Shown here: one piece after another, positions 7,565 through 15,617 of the stretch
Position numbering within the stretch: the stretch's first letter is position 1
Layout of the letters: every line of letters begins with the position of its first letter
Assembly: GCA_032124675.1 (NCBI GenBank)
Contig: JAQBDA010000315.1
Span: forward strand, 15,724 to 79,723
Reading direction: 5' to 3'
From: JAQBDA01 sp032124675
GTDB lineage: Bacteria; Chloroflexota; Anaerolineae; Anaerolineales; UBA4823
Length of the DNA: 64,000 nucleotides
The notes under the pieces: generated by a model
What the model saw: only the letters and a program-made list of their open reading frames with translations
Told to the model about the DNA's origin: nothing
Databases searched by the model: none
Translations under genes and position numbers: made by a program

Positions 7565-8752
7565 CTATCTGCCAGCCTGCATCTCGAGGATCAGCTCGCA
7601 TATCTCGCGGATAGCCCCATCGCCGCCGCGGTGCTCCAGCACGATATCTGCAACCGCCATCACCTTGGGATAAGCATCCGCCGGGGCGACGGCACAGCCC
7701 ACGCGGGTCATGCAGGGCAGGTCATTGTCATCGTTGCCAACATACACCACAGAAACCGGGTCGATGCTGCGCTCTGCCAGCCAGGCTTCGAGTGCGGGCC
7801 ATTTATCTTGAATGTCCTGCAGGCAGGGCAGATCGAGCTTGCCGGCACGGGCGGCGACCACCGGATTGGGTTCGGTGGAAAGCACCAGCATCGGCAGCCC
7901 GCTCTTTTTCAGACGACCGATCCCCCACCCATCGCTGCGGTCGCAGACTACTGCTTCACGCCCATCCTGGAATACGAGCACCTTGTTATCGGTGAACACG
8001 CCGTCGAAATCCAATACCAGAGCGCCGATCTCTTCCGGCAGGGCGCTGGTCTGACGCATGCGCCCCTGCTGGCTGACCAGCGCTTCGGCGATGGTGAAAT
8101 CTACCGGGTTGTCGATCTCCAGGCGGCGTTCGGCGGGCATCTGGTACAGGGCTGTCTTGCCGAAGAAGCGGTGCTGCGCCTGCAGGAAGCCGGGGACGCG
8201 CATTACATAAACCGCGCCGGTCTCCAGGTACTGCGCCTCGCGCTCCTGACGCAGTGGGCGCACAGTTTTGCTGTGGTTGAGTCCGATGGCATCGCCGGAC
8301 GGGTCATTCTGCCAGAGAAAGTAATGAAATGGGATCACTGCCAGTCCACTGTCCGCTCCGGCATCCAGCAGCGCCTGGATGGTTCCGTCGATATCCTCAG
8401 CCTGGGTCAGCGGGGATGTGCATTGCAGGAATGCCAACAAGTCGGGCTGGTAGCCCTCGGTCAGGGATAGATACTCCAGGGCGTGCAGCAGGGCCGACTC
8501 GGACGAAGCGCTGTCTCCGCTGATATCTGCCGGGCGCCAGACGACTTCAGCCCCATATTGCTGGGAGATGGCACCGATCTCGGTATCATCGGTCGAAACT
8601 ACCACGCGATCCACCAGGCGAGCCCGCAGTGCCGCCTGGATGCTGTAAGCGACCAGCGGCACCCCTAATAGGGGCAGAATATTTTTGCGCGGGATGCCCT
8701 TAGACCCACCTCGGGCAGGGATAACGAGCACACATTTCATCTTATTGCTCAC
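7565..8752 (-). CDS. CMP-nonulosonate synthetase fused to KdsC-like HAD phosphatase
   Basis: Residues 1 to about 225 are a cytidylyltransferase with the signature VIPARGGSKGIPRKN near the N-terminus and LQCTSPLTQAEDID near 110. Residues 235-395 are a HAD phosphatase of the KdsC type, with nucleophile motif DFDGVFTDN and acidic motif GNDDNDLPCM. Animal CMP-sialate synthetase has the same two-domain order, and KDN or Neu5Ac 9-phosphate phosphatases belong to this HAD group. The protein could therefore remove a 9-phosphate and then charge the sugar with CMP. A GTG start overlaps the upstream oxidoreductase stop as GTGA; an ATG four codons later is possible. Confidence 0.9.
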   Translation of the reverse strand: MSNKMKCVLVIPARGGSKGIPRKNILPLLGVPLVAYSIQAALRARLVDRVVVSTDDTEIGAISQQYGAEVVWRPADISGDSASSESALLHALEYLSLTEGYQPDLLAFLQCTSPLTQAEDIDGTIQALLDAGADSGLAVIPFHYFLWQNDPSGDAIGLNHSKTVRPLRQEREAQYLETGAVYVMRVPGFLQAQHRFFGKTALYQMPAERRLEIDNPVDFTIAEALVSQQGRMRQTSALPEEIGALVLDFDGVFTDNKVLVFQDGREAVVCDRSDGWGIGRLKKSGLPMLVLSTEPNPVVAARAGKLDLPCLQDIQDKWPALEAWLAERSIDPVSVVYVGNDDNDLPCMTRVGCAVAPADAYPKVMAVADIVLEHRGGDGAIREICELILEMQAGR

Positions 8753-9765
8753 AAGTGAACCAATTTACCTTCCTGAGCGGAGCTCAGTGCTGCCAGCGAC
8801 AGCCTCAACGCCTGGATGCCATCATCCAGCGAGCACAGCGGCTGCGCTTCTCCCCGGACCACCTGCAGGAAGTGTCTCATCTGCGATAGGAACAGCTGGT
8901 TGCGTTCGAAGCCTGCCGGGGTGGGATGTACCTCCCAGGCCGGTTCTGTTGAATCATCTGCCGCTGTCCGGGAATCCGGTGCCCGGAAGAGGCGTACCGT
9001 GCCATCAGAATTATCCCAGAGCAGGCTGCCGCGGGTCCCGGTAATCTCCAGGCGGTGGGCTGCCGGGCGCTGATTATAATCCAGGTGCATGCTGCCCAAG
9101 GCACCATCGGCGAACTTAAGGCCGATCTCGGCGGTATCCTCCACATCCAGCGTCAGGTCGCCGCTGCTTCCGGTAAAAGCCCACACCGCCTCCACCTCTC
9201 CAACCAGCCAGCGCAGGTAATCCAGCGGGTGGGATAAGGTCAGCACCACGCCGCCACCCAGATCGCTGCGGGCGCTGTATCCCTGGCGGTAATCCTCCCA
9301 GGGGTGCCACCCGGGCAGGTATTCACCCCAATGGGCGCGCACCGATAGCACCCGCCCAATGGCACTCTCACCCAGCAGGGCAGCGATTTTTCTCAATCCC
9401 GGGTGGAAGCGGAACTGGTAGCCCACCAGCACCTGCCCGCCGCCGCGCTGCACCGCGGCTGCAAGCTCGCTGACCCGCTCCATGGAATGAGAGACCGGTT
9501 TCTCGATCAGCAGGTGGCAGCCGGCTTCGGCGGCAGGGATGGCTGCCTCCAGGTGCATGGCGGTCGGGTTCGAGACAATGACTGCATCCGGCTTCCAGGC
9601 CAGGGCAGCCTGCGGGTCGGTCTCGACCGGGTAGCCCTCCAGCTCATCCTCAGGCAATGTGGAGCGGTGCGAGCGGTAGAGCAAGATGTTGCCCTCGCCC
9701 AGTGCAGTCAGGTTGCGCAGGTGGCGGCGTCCGATCGATCCCAGGCCGGCGATCAGGAATTTCAT
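8749..9765 (-). CDS. Gfo/Idh/MocA family sugar oxidoreductase
   Basis: The 338-residue protein begins with the dinucleotide loop IAGLGSIGRRH (residues 4-14) and carries the family's IEKPVSHSM lysine motif near residue 97, then the beta-sheet substrate domain with GGGVVLTLSHPLDY near 190. Such enzymes oxidise or reduce sugars or sugar nucleotides with NAD(P). It overlaps the CMP-synthetase/phosphatase gene by 4 bases and follows the sulfotransferase gene by 13, so it is cotranscribed with them. It might modify the nonulosonate precursor or another glycan sugar. The substrate is not predictable from sequence. Confidence 0.85.
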   Translation of the reverse strand: MKFLIAGLGSIGRRHLRNLTALGEGNILLYRSHRSTLPEDELEGYPVETDPQAALAWKPDAVIVSNPTAMHLEAAIPAAEAGCHLLIEKPVSHSMERVSELAAAVQRGGGQVLVGYQFRFHPGLRKIAALLGESAIGRVLSVRAHWGEYLPGWHPWEDYRQGYSARSDLGGGVVLTLSHPLDYLRWLVGEVEAVWAFTGSSGDLTLDVEDTAEIGLKFADGALGSMHLDYNQRPAAHRLEITGTRGSLLWDNSDGTVRLFRAPDSRTAADDSTEPAWEVHPTPAGFERNQLFLSQMRHFLQVVRGEAQPLCSLDDGIQALRLSLAALSSAQEGKLVHL

Positions 9766-9778
9766 CTCGCGCTGACCC

Positions 9779-10831
9779 TCACCAACTCACGTCTTTCTCG
9801 TAGCCCCAGTCGACCAGGGTCTCCCCGGCTGCCTGTTTGAAGACCTGCCGGTCGTGATCGGTGAAAAGCTCCCGCCATGTGCCGCGCTGGCCTTTGTTCA
9901 GCGAGCCGGCGATCTCGGCAGCTTTCTCCTGTTGCCAGTCGGCATCTGGATTCTGGCCCAGCTCTGCCTGCAGAGCGTCTTTCAATCCACCGTCCGAGAC
10001 GTCCACACCAAGGAATGACCACAATTTGCACATCTCTTCCCAGGCGCGCGCCAGCAAGTCTTCGTAGCGTAGGTGGATGTAGCGGTCTTCCAGGAGCTGG
10101 CGAGCGGCTCGATCTGTGTCTAGGATGTTATGGCTCCAGCCCTGGGCTGTCTGGCGCAGGCCTTTCTCGGTGAAGATCGAGCGCTGACCGGTCAGGTAGG
10201 GGGATGGATTATCTGCAAAGCTCTGGCGGATGCGGTTGTCTTCGGGGGACAGGTGCTGCTGGCGGTCGATGAACGCCTGGAAGCGATGCGAGACAGCCGC
10301 ATCACGCCCATCGCGCACGATGAAGATCAATTTTGCCTCGGGGAACACCTTGACCAGCTTGTGCACTGCATCGCCGTCCAGCAGGCTGTTCGGGCTTTTA
10401 TCACCCACCACACAGCCCGGCCCGGACTTGCCCGCCGAACGGGCATCGCGCTCCATGATGAATTCCGCTGCTGCTCTCAGCACAAGCGGTGAGAGGTCAC
10501 GACCCTGGTTCCAGCGGTTGCTGCGCCGGACCAGCCATGCGCCTGTGCTTTCATTGGCGACCAGCGATTCAAGCAGCGGAGGGCGGGTGAAGAAGTGCCC
10601 CTGGTAGTTGCAGTGCACCTGCGGGTGGACACGGATCAGCCGTGTGAGCAGCGTGGTCCCAGAGCGGGCATGACCGAAGATGAAGAACTTGTCCAGCGGG
10701 AAGAAGGCTTTGATCTCCTGCACTTCTTCAGGAGTGATGGGGGGTATCTCTCGGTAGTGCGTGTGTCTGACACTTCCTTTTCGAAATGCGGAAACTGCAA
10801 GTTTCAATCGCTGGATAAATGTATTAGACAT
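9779..10831 (-). CDS. PAPS-dependent sulfotransferase
   Basis: The 350-residue protein has the two PAPS-binding signatures of the family: a P-loop-like 5'-phosphosulfate loop FIFGHARSGTTLL near residue 50 and the 3'-phosphate segment IFIVRDGRDAAVSHRF near residue 170. A soluble cytoplasmic enzyme that sulfates a sugar hydroxyl is expected, using PAPS from the bifunctional synthetase encoded downstream. The only Shine-Dalgarno-like sequence before the ATG, GGTGG on the minus strand (10839-10843), is supplied by the inverted repeat bordering the GxxExxY cassette. The acceptor is unknown; a surface-polysaccharide residue is the natural candidate from context. Confidence 0.88.
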   Translation of the reverse strand: MSNTFIQRLKLAVSAFRKGSVRHTHYREIPPITPEEVQEIKAFFPLDKFFIFGHARSGTTLLTRLIRVHPQVHCNYQGHFFTRPPLLESLVANESTGAWLVRRSNRWNQGRDLSPLVLRAAAEFIMERDARSAGKSGPGCVVGDKSPNSLLDGDAVHKLVKVFPEAKLIFIVRDGRDAAVSHRFQAFIDRQQHLSPEDNRIRQSFADNPSPYLTGQRSIFTEKGLRQTAQGWSHNILDTDRAARQLLEDRYIHLRYEDLLARAWEEMCKLWSFLGVDVSDGGLKDALQAELGQNPDADWQQEKAAEIAGSLNKGQRGTWRELFTDHDRQVFKQAAGETLVDWGYEKDVSW

Positions 10832-10835
10832 TAAT

Positions 10836-10853
10836 CAACCACCAAGGCACCAA
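10836..10853. repeat. Left inverted repeat of GxxExxY cassette
   Basis: CAACCACCAAGGCACCAA is the exact reverse complement of 11270-11287. It continues inward with more CACCAAG stutters. It marks one end of a small cassette carrying the GxxExxY gene. Confidence 0.85.
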
Positions 10854-10863
10854 GACACCAAGT

Positions 10864-11256
10864 TTATATAACAATTCGCTTGATACCGTTCTTAATCAAT
10901 GGTACATTGAAATTGATTAAGTATCCCAGCCGTTTATTCATTAGCTTCAAATAGGTAATGAGCTGGGCGGTGTACAGGGGGTTTCCCCCTTCAACTGCCT
11001 TTAGCTCGCATACAATCAGATCTTCATCAAGTACATCAACCCGAAAACCCTGATCAAACCGTAACCCGTCATAGAGAATTGGAATAGCGGCCTGTTTCTG
11101 GAACGATAGATCGTGTTTATGAAGTTCATGACAAAAACAGATTTCGTAGATGCTTTCGAGGAGTCCCGGTCCAAGATTGTGATGCACAGCGAAGGCAGCA
11201 TCCACAATCTGTTTCCCAATCCGATCTTCTTCTAAAGAAACCTTAGCAAAACTCAT
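10864..11256 (-). CDS. GxxExxY family protein (PD-(D/E)XK nuclease-like)
   Basis: The 130-residue protein contains the name-giving motif GLLESIY near residue 31 and the nuclease-like segment DEDLIVCELKAVE near residues 78-90. It ends in the usual LINFNVPLIKNGIKRIV stretch, all typical of the widespread GxxExxY family whose function is not established. It lies between the sulfotransferase and a GT-B gene and is bracketed by an 18-base perfect inverted repeat. Its content is AT-richer than its neighbours. Together these facts suggest a mobile or formerly mobile passenger, not a glycan enzyme. Confidence 0.85.
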   Translation of the reverse strand: MSFAKVSLEEDRIGKQIVDAAFAVHHNLGPGLLESIYEICFCHELHKHDLSFQKQAAIPILYDGLRFDQGFRVDVLDEDLIVCELKAVEGGNPLYTAQLITYLKLMNKRLGYLINFNVPLIKNGIKRIVI

Positions 11257-11269
11257 AAATCTCGGTGAT

Positions 11270-11287
11270 TTGGTGCCTTGGTGGTTG
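11270..11287. repeat. Right inverted repeat of GxxExxY cassette
   Basis: TTGGTGCCTTGGTGGTTG pairs perfectly with 10836-10853. It sits between the start of the GxxExxY gene and the stop of the upstream GT-B gene. Confidence 0.85.
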
Positions 11288-11290
11288 GAA

Positions 11291-12718
11291 TCATTCCGTT
11301 AAGCTGAGTAACGAGAGGAAAAATTCAGCCGTGCGCTTGCCGGAGCTGCCATCGGTGTAAGTACATTCCCGCTCCAGGAAGCGGCGCTGAGCGTCCAGGT
11401 CGGTTTGAGGGTTTTGCAGATACTCGTTGATCGCATCACATAATTGACTCTCATCCAGCGCCACTTTGCCGGCACCAGACGTGCGGAAACGGGAATGGGT
11501 GGGCCAGACCCCGATCTGCGACATCGGCACCCAGTACTTCCCCGGGTAGCCCTGCTGCGAATCGATGCACACGCTGACCGTGGGTCGCCCCTGGAAAGCC
11601 GCTTCTACACACATTGTCGAATAAACGGTCAGGAAAATATCCGAATGCGCCATCATCGAAGTGCGTTCGGTCACATCCTCGCCGGAATAATGCCCCAACG
11701 ATCCCAGCGGCACCGGCTCGATGACATGGATATGAGCGTTTTCCTCTGCCAGCTGGCGGATGCGGTCGGCCTCAGCCACATAATGCCCGCTCATATGGAT
11801 CGGGTGCAGGCGCACCAGGAGCTGCGCTGGAGCCGACAGCCTGCCGGAGACCACCAGGCTCGCCAGCGCCTCCACATTTTGAATGTTGGGCGACCAGCTG
11901 ACGAAGCTGCTGGCGTAGGACAGCAGAACGCGGTCGGGGTCCAGCCCGTGCTGGCGGAAATAATCCTGCCGCGGCAGAACCCACTCATCGCGCACGTAGT
12001 TATCGTAGGGCGGCATGCCGCCAACATTGACGCCCTCCGGGAGCCAATCGGCGCCGCCCACCAGCTCCTGCTTCTGGATCTCCGACCAGCAAGTGATCCA
12101 GTCCACCTTTGCGCCGGGTAAGCCGTAGCTGCTGGAGCTGTCCCAGCTGATGATGGCGGCCGCGGTCTGTATCCCCCGGGCAGCCGCCTGGCGCAAGATG
12201 AAGCGGTCCTGGCGGAAGCCCGGCGAACCGGCGATCACCAGAGCCGGGCGGTACTTATCGAATAGGTCGGCGTAGATATCTGGCGTGAAGCGAGACTGAT
12301 ATGCCTGCAGAGCGCGGCGCAGCGTGTAGGAGCGGCGTATCAGGCGTGCAGCGGCTTCCATCAGAGGGAAGAGCTGGCGGCGGCGAGCATGGGCTTCACT
12401 CTTCACCTGCTGGATATAGCTGTCGACCACCGCCAGGTTGATCCTGCCGGCCGCACCGGCGCGGCGCAAGAAATCCAGCCACCACTGCACGGTTGGTGAA
12501 ACCGTTTTGGTGTACTCCTGCACCTGGTCCAGGCGCAGGCCTTCGATAGTCAGCCCGGGTCGTCCAAAGCGAGCGGCGATCGCCTCTTTGGTATTATCTT
12601 CGGTAAATAAAATGACCTCAAATCCGGCATCCAGCAGGTGGGCGACGATATCGCTCTGCAGGAAGTAGAAGGCTGCCAGCCCGTGGTCAGCGACGATGAA
12701 TACGCGTTGCGGGGACAT
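11291..12718 (-). CDS. GT-B-like surface carbohydrate biosynthesis protein
   Basis: The 475-residue protein starts with a glycosyltransferase-B type first strand (VFIVADHGLAAFYFLQSDIV). It has a second Rossmann half with LSYASSFVSWSPNIQN near residue 265 and RLHPIHMSGHY near 300, and a SDIFLTVYSTMCVEAAFQGRPTV segment near 355. That last pattern, Ser/Thr plus Glu-Ala in a helix before a Gly-Arg-Pro turn, is where nucleotide-sugar or CDP-polyol transferases bind donor phosphate. No signal peptide or membrane segment is seen. I take it to be a cytoplasmic transferase acting on the lipid-linked glycan; donor and acceptor are unknown. Confidence 0.65.
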   Translation of the reverse strand: MSPQRVFIVADHGLAAFYFLQSDIVAHLLDAGFEVILFTEDNTKEAIAARFGRPGLTIEGLRLDQVQEYTKTVSPTVQWWLDFLRRAGAAGRINLAVVDSYIQQVKSEAHARRRQLFPLMEAAARLIRRSYTLRRALQAYQSRFTPDIYADLFDKYRPALVIAGSPGFRQDRFILRQAAARGIQTAAAIISWDSSSSYGLPGAKVDWITCWSEIQKQELVGGADWLPEGVNVGGMPPYDNYVRDEWVLPRQDYFRQHGLDPDRVLLSYASSFVSWSPNIQNVEALASLVVSGRLSAPAQLLVRLHPIHMSGHYVAEADRIRQLAEENAHIHVIEPVPLGSLGHYSGEDVTERTSMMAHSDIFLTVYSTMCVEAAFQGRPTVSVCIDSQQGYPGKYWVPMSQIGVWPTHSRFRTSGAGKVALDESQLCDAINEYLQNPQTDLDAQRRFLERECTYTDGSSGKRTAEFFLSLLSLTE

Positions 12719-12793
12719 GTTCAGGACACGGATTTAACAGATATAGCGGATTCTTTAGACAATACGATCAGGCAACCCATGAGGGCAAGCATG
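12719..12793. repeat. Stuttered spacer before GT-B gene
   Basis: Read on the minus strand the spacer carries the repeated word AATCCG (AATCCGCTATATCTGTT, then AAATCCGTGTCC) just before the ATG at 12718. It is a low-complexity style like that of the cassette flanks and holds no gene or terminator. Confidence 0.4.
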
Positions 12794-13648
12794 TCAGCCA
12801 GCTTTGCGGTACACCATATGGTAGCCGGTGGGGGATTGACTGCGGGCATCTCCCGGAGGGTGGGTTTCCCCAGGGCCGAGCAGGCTGCGCAGACCACTGG
12901 CACTCACTTGCAGCGCCCAAGCGAGGGCACGCCCGGTGTAGTGGCGCACCCCGTGCATTTCCGGCAGCACGGCGTTCTTCAGGTTGCCGATGCCTTCCCC
13001 CAGCAGCGAGACCGGATCATAGTAGCCTTCCAGGTGGGAGACCTCCAGACCGTGCTCCGGAGCGAAACGTACTAGAGCATAGTGAGTATAGCGGGCGAAG
13101 TCGACCGGCACCTGGTGCATCTTGACCAGGAATGGGATGGCGACGATCAATCTGCCGCCGGGCTTCAGCATCTCCACCAGCGAAGCCAGCAATGCGTGCG
13201 TGTCGTAGACGTGCTCGAGCACGTTCATCAGCAGGATGGCATCCAGGCTTGCCTCACGGAAAGGGTTCGCCTGGGTCAGGTCGCAGACGATATCCACCTC
13301 AGGATAGGGGCAGATATCCAGCGCCAGGTAGTTGCTGTGATCGGTGAACAGATCGGCGAAATCGCCCCGTCCGGCGCCCACGTCCAGGATGGCTGCCTGG
13401 GGATCGAGCGCCCCGACCTGCTCTGCCAGGAAGCGCCAGTTGGCCTGCCGCCAGGGAGTGCCGACGTTTGGACCGCGCAATAGTTTTTCAGATGGGCGCA
13501 GCTCGTCGGGCGGCGCGGTGAACAGCGGGATGCCGTCCTGCAAGAGGATCTCCCGCCCGCAGGTCTGACAGGTCAGCTCCTGAGCTCCTGCGACCAGCGA
13601 GCCGTGACAGCGGTCGCATGTGAGCACTTCCAGCAGGGCGGGTTTCAT
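12794..13648 (-). CDS. SAM-dependent methyltransferase with N-terminal zinc ribbon
   Basis: Residues 10-40 form a Trm112-like zinc ribbon with two Cys pairs (CDRCHG and CQTCGRE). A class I methyltransferase domain follows, with motif I ILDVGAGRGDF near residue 90, an acidic strand-2 end and ILLMNVLEHVYD near 140. The start overlaps the stop of the upstream glycosyltransferase gene by 4 bases, so translation is probably coupled. A similar domain pair in the opposite order is encoded at 49592-50485. In this operon it probably O- or N-methylates a sugar of the glycan; target unknown. Confidence 0.8.
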   Translation of the reverse strand: MKPALLEVLTCDRCHGSLVAGAQELTCQTCGREILLQDGIPLFTAPPDELRPSEKLLRGPNVGTPWRQANWRFLAEQVGALDPQAAILDVGAGRGDFADLFTDHSNYLALDICPYPEVDIVCDLTQANPFREASLDAILLMNVLEHVYDTHALLASLVEMLKPGGRLIVAIPFLVKMHQVPVDFARYTHYALVRFAPEHGLEVSHLEGYYDPVSLLGEGIGNLKNAVLPEMHGVRHYTGRALAWALQVSASGLRSLLGPGETHPPGDARSQSPTGYHMVYRKAG

Positions 13649-14673
13649 TTCTCCATAGCCTCGCTGTACAGTGCACGGAACAGCAGGTTATAGAGGCGCA
13701 GGAAGAGCCGGTTGAAGCGCGGGTGCTTCGCCAGCCAGGTCAGGGCGCGCTGTAAGGTGGAGGGCTTCGCGCTTGCACGCTCTGGTATGGGCGCAGCCGG
13801 GCTCAGGCTTCCGGTGATGCGACCCACTTCTTCCCGCAGCCGCTCATTGACCGTATTGCCCATGTGGAATACATACGAATCTGGCGTGGAGAGGTGCAGG
13901 TAGCCCAGTTCGTCGATCTTGTAATCGATCGACATGGTCTCCTTGCGCAGCAGCCCTTTGGTGGAGGGCAGCGGCACGACCTGACGTGCCACCTCCCGGG
14001 GGATCAGGAACTGCATGTGCGAGGCGCCGGTGACCGCCTGGACGCCAGACTCGCGCTCGGTGATGGCGGGCAGTGGTGTGTTATAGAACTGCGCAGCAAG
14101 CTCTTCACTGGCACCAATACCGAAGCAGTACTCGTCGATCGTGTCTATTTTGGGCCAGTAATCGCCGAATTTGTAGGAGTGGTCTCCCTGCAGCGCCAGG
14201 TGGGCTTTACCTTCACCAGCCATGACATCATAGAAGTTGGGCTGGGCACCGATCATGCCTGCCATCGGGAATGCCTGCAGCACCTGCAGGCTGGCGTCCA
14301 GCCAGCCCGGGCGGAAGAGTACATCCGAATCGGTGTAGCAAATTAGCTGGTTGGGCATACTGCTGAATATCCAGTTCCACGCGCCGGCTTTGCCCATGTT
14401 GTGGGCAGACAGGATCAGCCAGTCGATCTTGCGTTGGTCGTACAGTTCTTTCAGTGCAGATACAGCCCGCGGGCAGCTGCCGTTATCGAAGACCAGCAGG
14501 TCGAACGGCTCACCGGTCGCCGCTCGCAGGCTGTCGAGCTGGTATTCGAGGATCTCAAGCGAGTTCTCGAAATACCCCTCGGTAAAGGGGATGTATACGA
14601 TCAGCGCTACCCCCAGCCGGTGGGGGGTATAAGCCGGCAGTCCGTCCTTGGCGGGGTTCTTTCCAGTCCTCAT
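13645..14673 (-). CDS. Family 2 glycosyltransferase
   Basis: The 342-residue GT-A protein has the first strand ALIVYIPF, the LLVFDNGSCP nucleotide-binding segment near residue 60 and the metal-binding DxD in CYTDSDVLFRPGWL near residue 115. No membrane segments are apparent. Its first 130 residues run closely parallel to the protein encoded next upstream (shared MRxGxNPAK start, LLVFDNxSCP, YTDSDVxFxPGWL), so the two are tandem paralogues. Both genes overlap their neighbours by 4 bases. It adds one sugar to the growing glycan; donor unknown. Confidence 0.88.
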   Translation of the reverse strand: MRTGKNPAKDGLPAYTPHRLGVALIVYIPFTEGYFENSLEILEYQLDSLRAATGEPFDLLVFDNGSCPRAVSALKELYDQRKIDWLILSAHNMGKAGAWNWIFSSMPNQLICYTDSDVLFRPGWLDASLQVLQAFPMAGMIGAQPNFYDVMAGEGKAHLALQGDHSYKFGDYWPKIDTIDEYCFGIGASEELAAQFYNTPLPAITERESGVQAVTGASHMQFLIPREVARQVVPLPSTKGLLRKETMSIDYKIDELGYLHLSTPDSYVFHMGNTVNERLREEVGRITGSLSPAAPIPERASAKPSTLQRALTWLAKHPRFNRLFLRLYNLLFRALYSEAMEK

Positions 14674-15611
14674 TGGTTATAAAGCCTGAATATAGCGTCG
14701 TAAAGGCGGAGCAGTGGCTTGCGAATAAAAGGTACATCCGCCAGACGGTTGGCTCGCGATGAAACCGATGCGGCTCTGGTGACCGTGTCATCCGGCACCT
14801 GGTTGCCCATGTGGGTGACCAGCGGTTCGCATGTGGTCAGACGCAAGAATCTGGCCTGGTTGATCTGCTCGTCCAGCGACCGCACCTGACCCATCGGCCG
14901 GTCCATCTTGAATGGAAGGAACTGCCCCAGGTTGGCTTTACGGGCGGTGAACTGAAAGTGGGCCGCGCCGACCAGCGCCTGGACACCTAGGCGGGTCAAA
15001 CGCCAATCCGACCGCGACTCGTACCATTCACGCGCCTGCTCCGCTGATGTGCCCAAACTGAGTACATGCTGCAGATACGTTTCCCAGGGAATGTACTGCC
15101 CGTTCTCCAGGGAAGCATCCGGCTGGCTGCGCGCCCATTCCAGCGTGGCAGTGTAGAATGCCTCAGGTGTGCGCATGGGGCGGGCGGTGACCATGCCTGC
15201 CTCAGGGTAGGCCTCCAGTACCGCCAGGCTGTCGGTGAGCCAGCCAGGATAGAAGCGCACGTCGCTGTCAGTGTAGGCGATATACTCGCCCGGGGCAGCC
15301 TGAAAAATAAAATTCCAGGCCCCGCCCTTGCCGACGTTCTTGTCTGACAGCACCAGATACTGGATGCGCTCCTGCCGCTGCAGTTCGTTCAGGTAGTCTC
15401 GGACCTCAGGGCAGCTGGCGTTGTCGAACACCAACAAATCATATGCCTCGCCGGTGTTCTCCCAGATGCTCTCCAGGCAGACCTTCAGCACGTCCAGACT
15501 TTGGGCGTAGTATCCGCTCAGGAAGGGGATATAGGTGACAACAGCTACGGTAACATCGGCAGGCCGGGGCACCGAGTCGATGGATTTAGCCGGGTTTTGT
15601 CCGACGCGCAT
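14670..15611 (-). CDS. Family 2 glycosyltransferase
   Basis: The 313-residue GT-A protein is a tandem paralogue of the downstream gene product. It has VAVVTYIPF, LLVFDNASCP near residue 63 and the DxD segment AYTDSDVRFYPGWL near residue 117. The C-terminal third differs from its paralogue, which suggests different acceptors. It starts 6 bases after the stop of the upstream gene and overlaps the next by 4. Confidence 0.88.
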   Translation of the reverse strand: MRVGQNPAKSIDSVPRPADVTVAVVTYIPFLSGYYAQSLDVLKVCLESIWENTGEAYDLLVFDNASCPEVRDYLNELQRQERIQYLVLSDKNVGKGGAWNFIFQAAPGEYIAYTDSDVRFYPGWLTDSLAVLEAYPEAGMVTARPMRTPEAFYTATLEWARSQPDASLENGQYIPWETYLQHVLSLGTSAEQAREWYESRSDWRLTRLGVQALVGAAHFQFTARKANLGQFLPFKMDRPMGQVRSLDEQINQARFLRLTTCEPLVTHMGNQVPDDTVTRAASVSSRANRLADVPFIRKPLLRLYDAIFRLYNQ

Positions 15612-15617
15612 ATCGGC

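Noticed and set aside
6932..8470. Plus-strand frame of 512 codons
   Set aside because: Antisense to the second NeuB and the CMP-synthetase/phosphatase genes, both with multiple signature motifs; no domain in the 512-codon frame.
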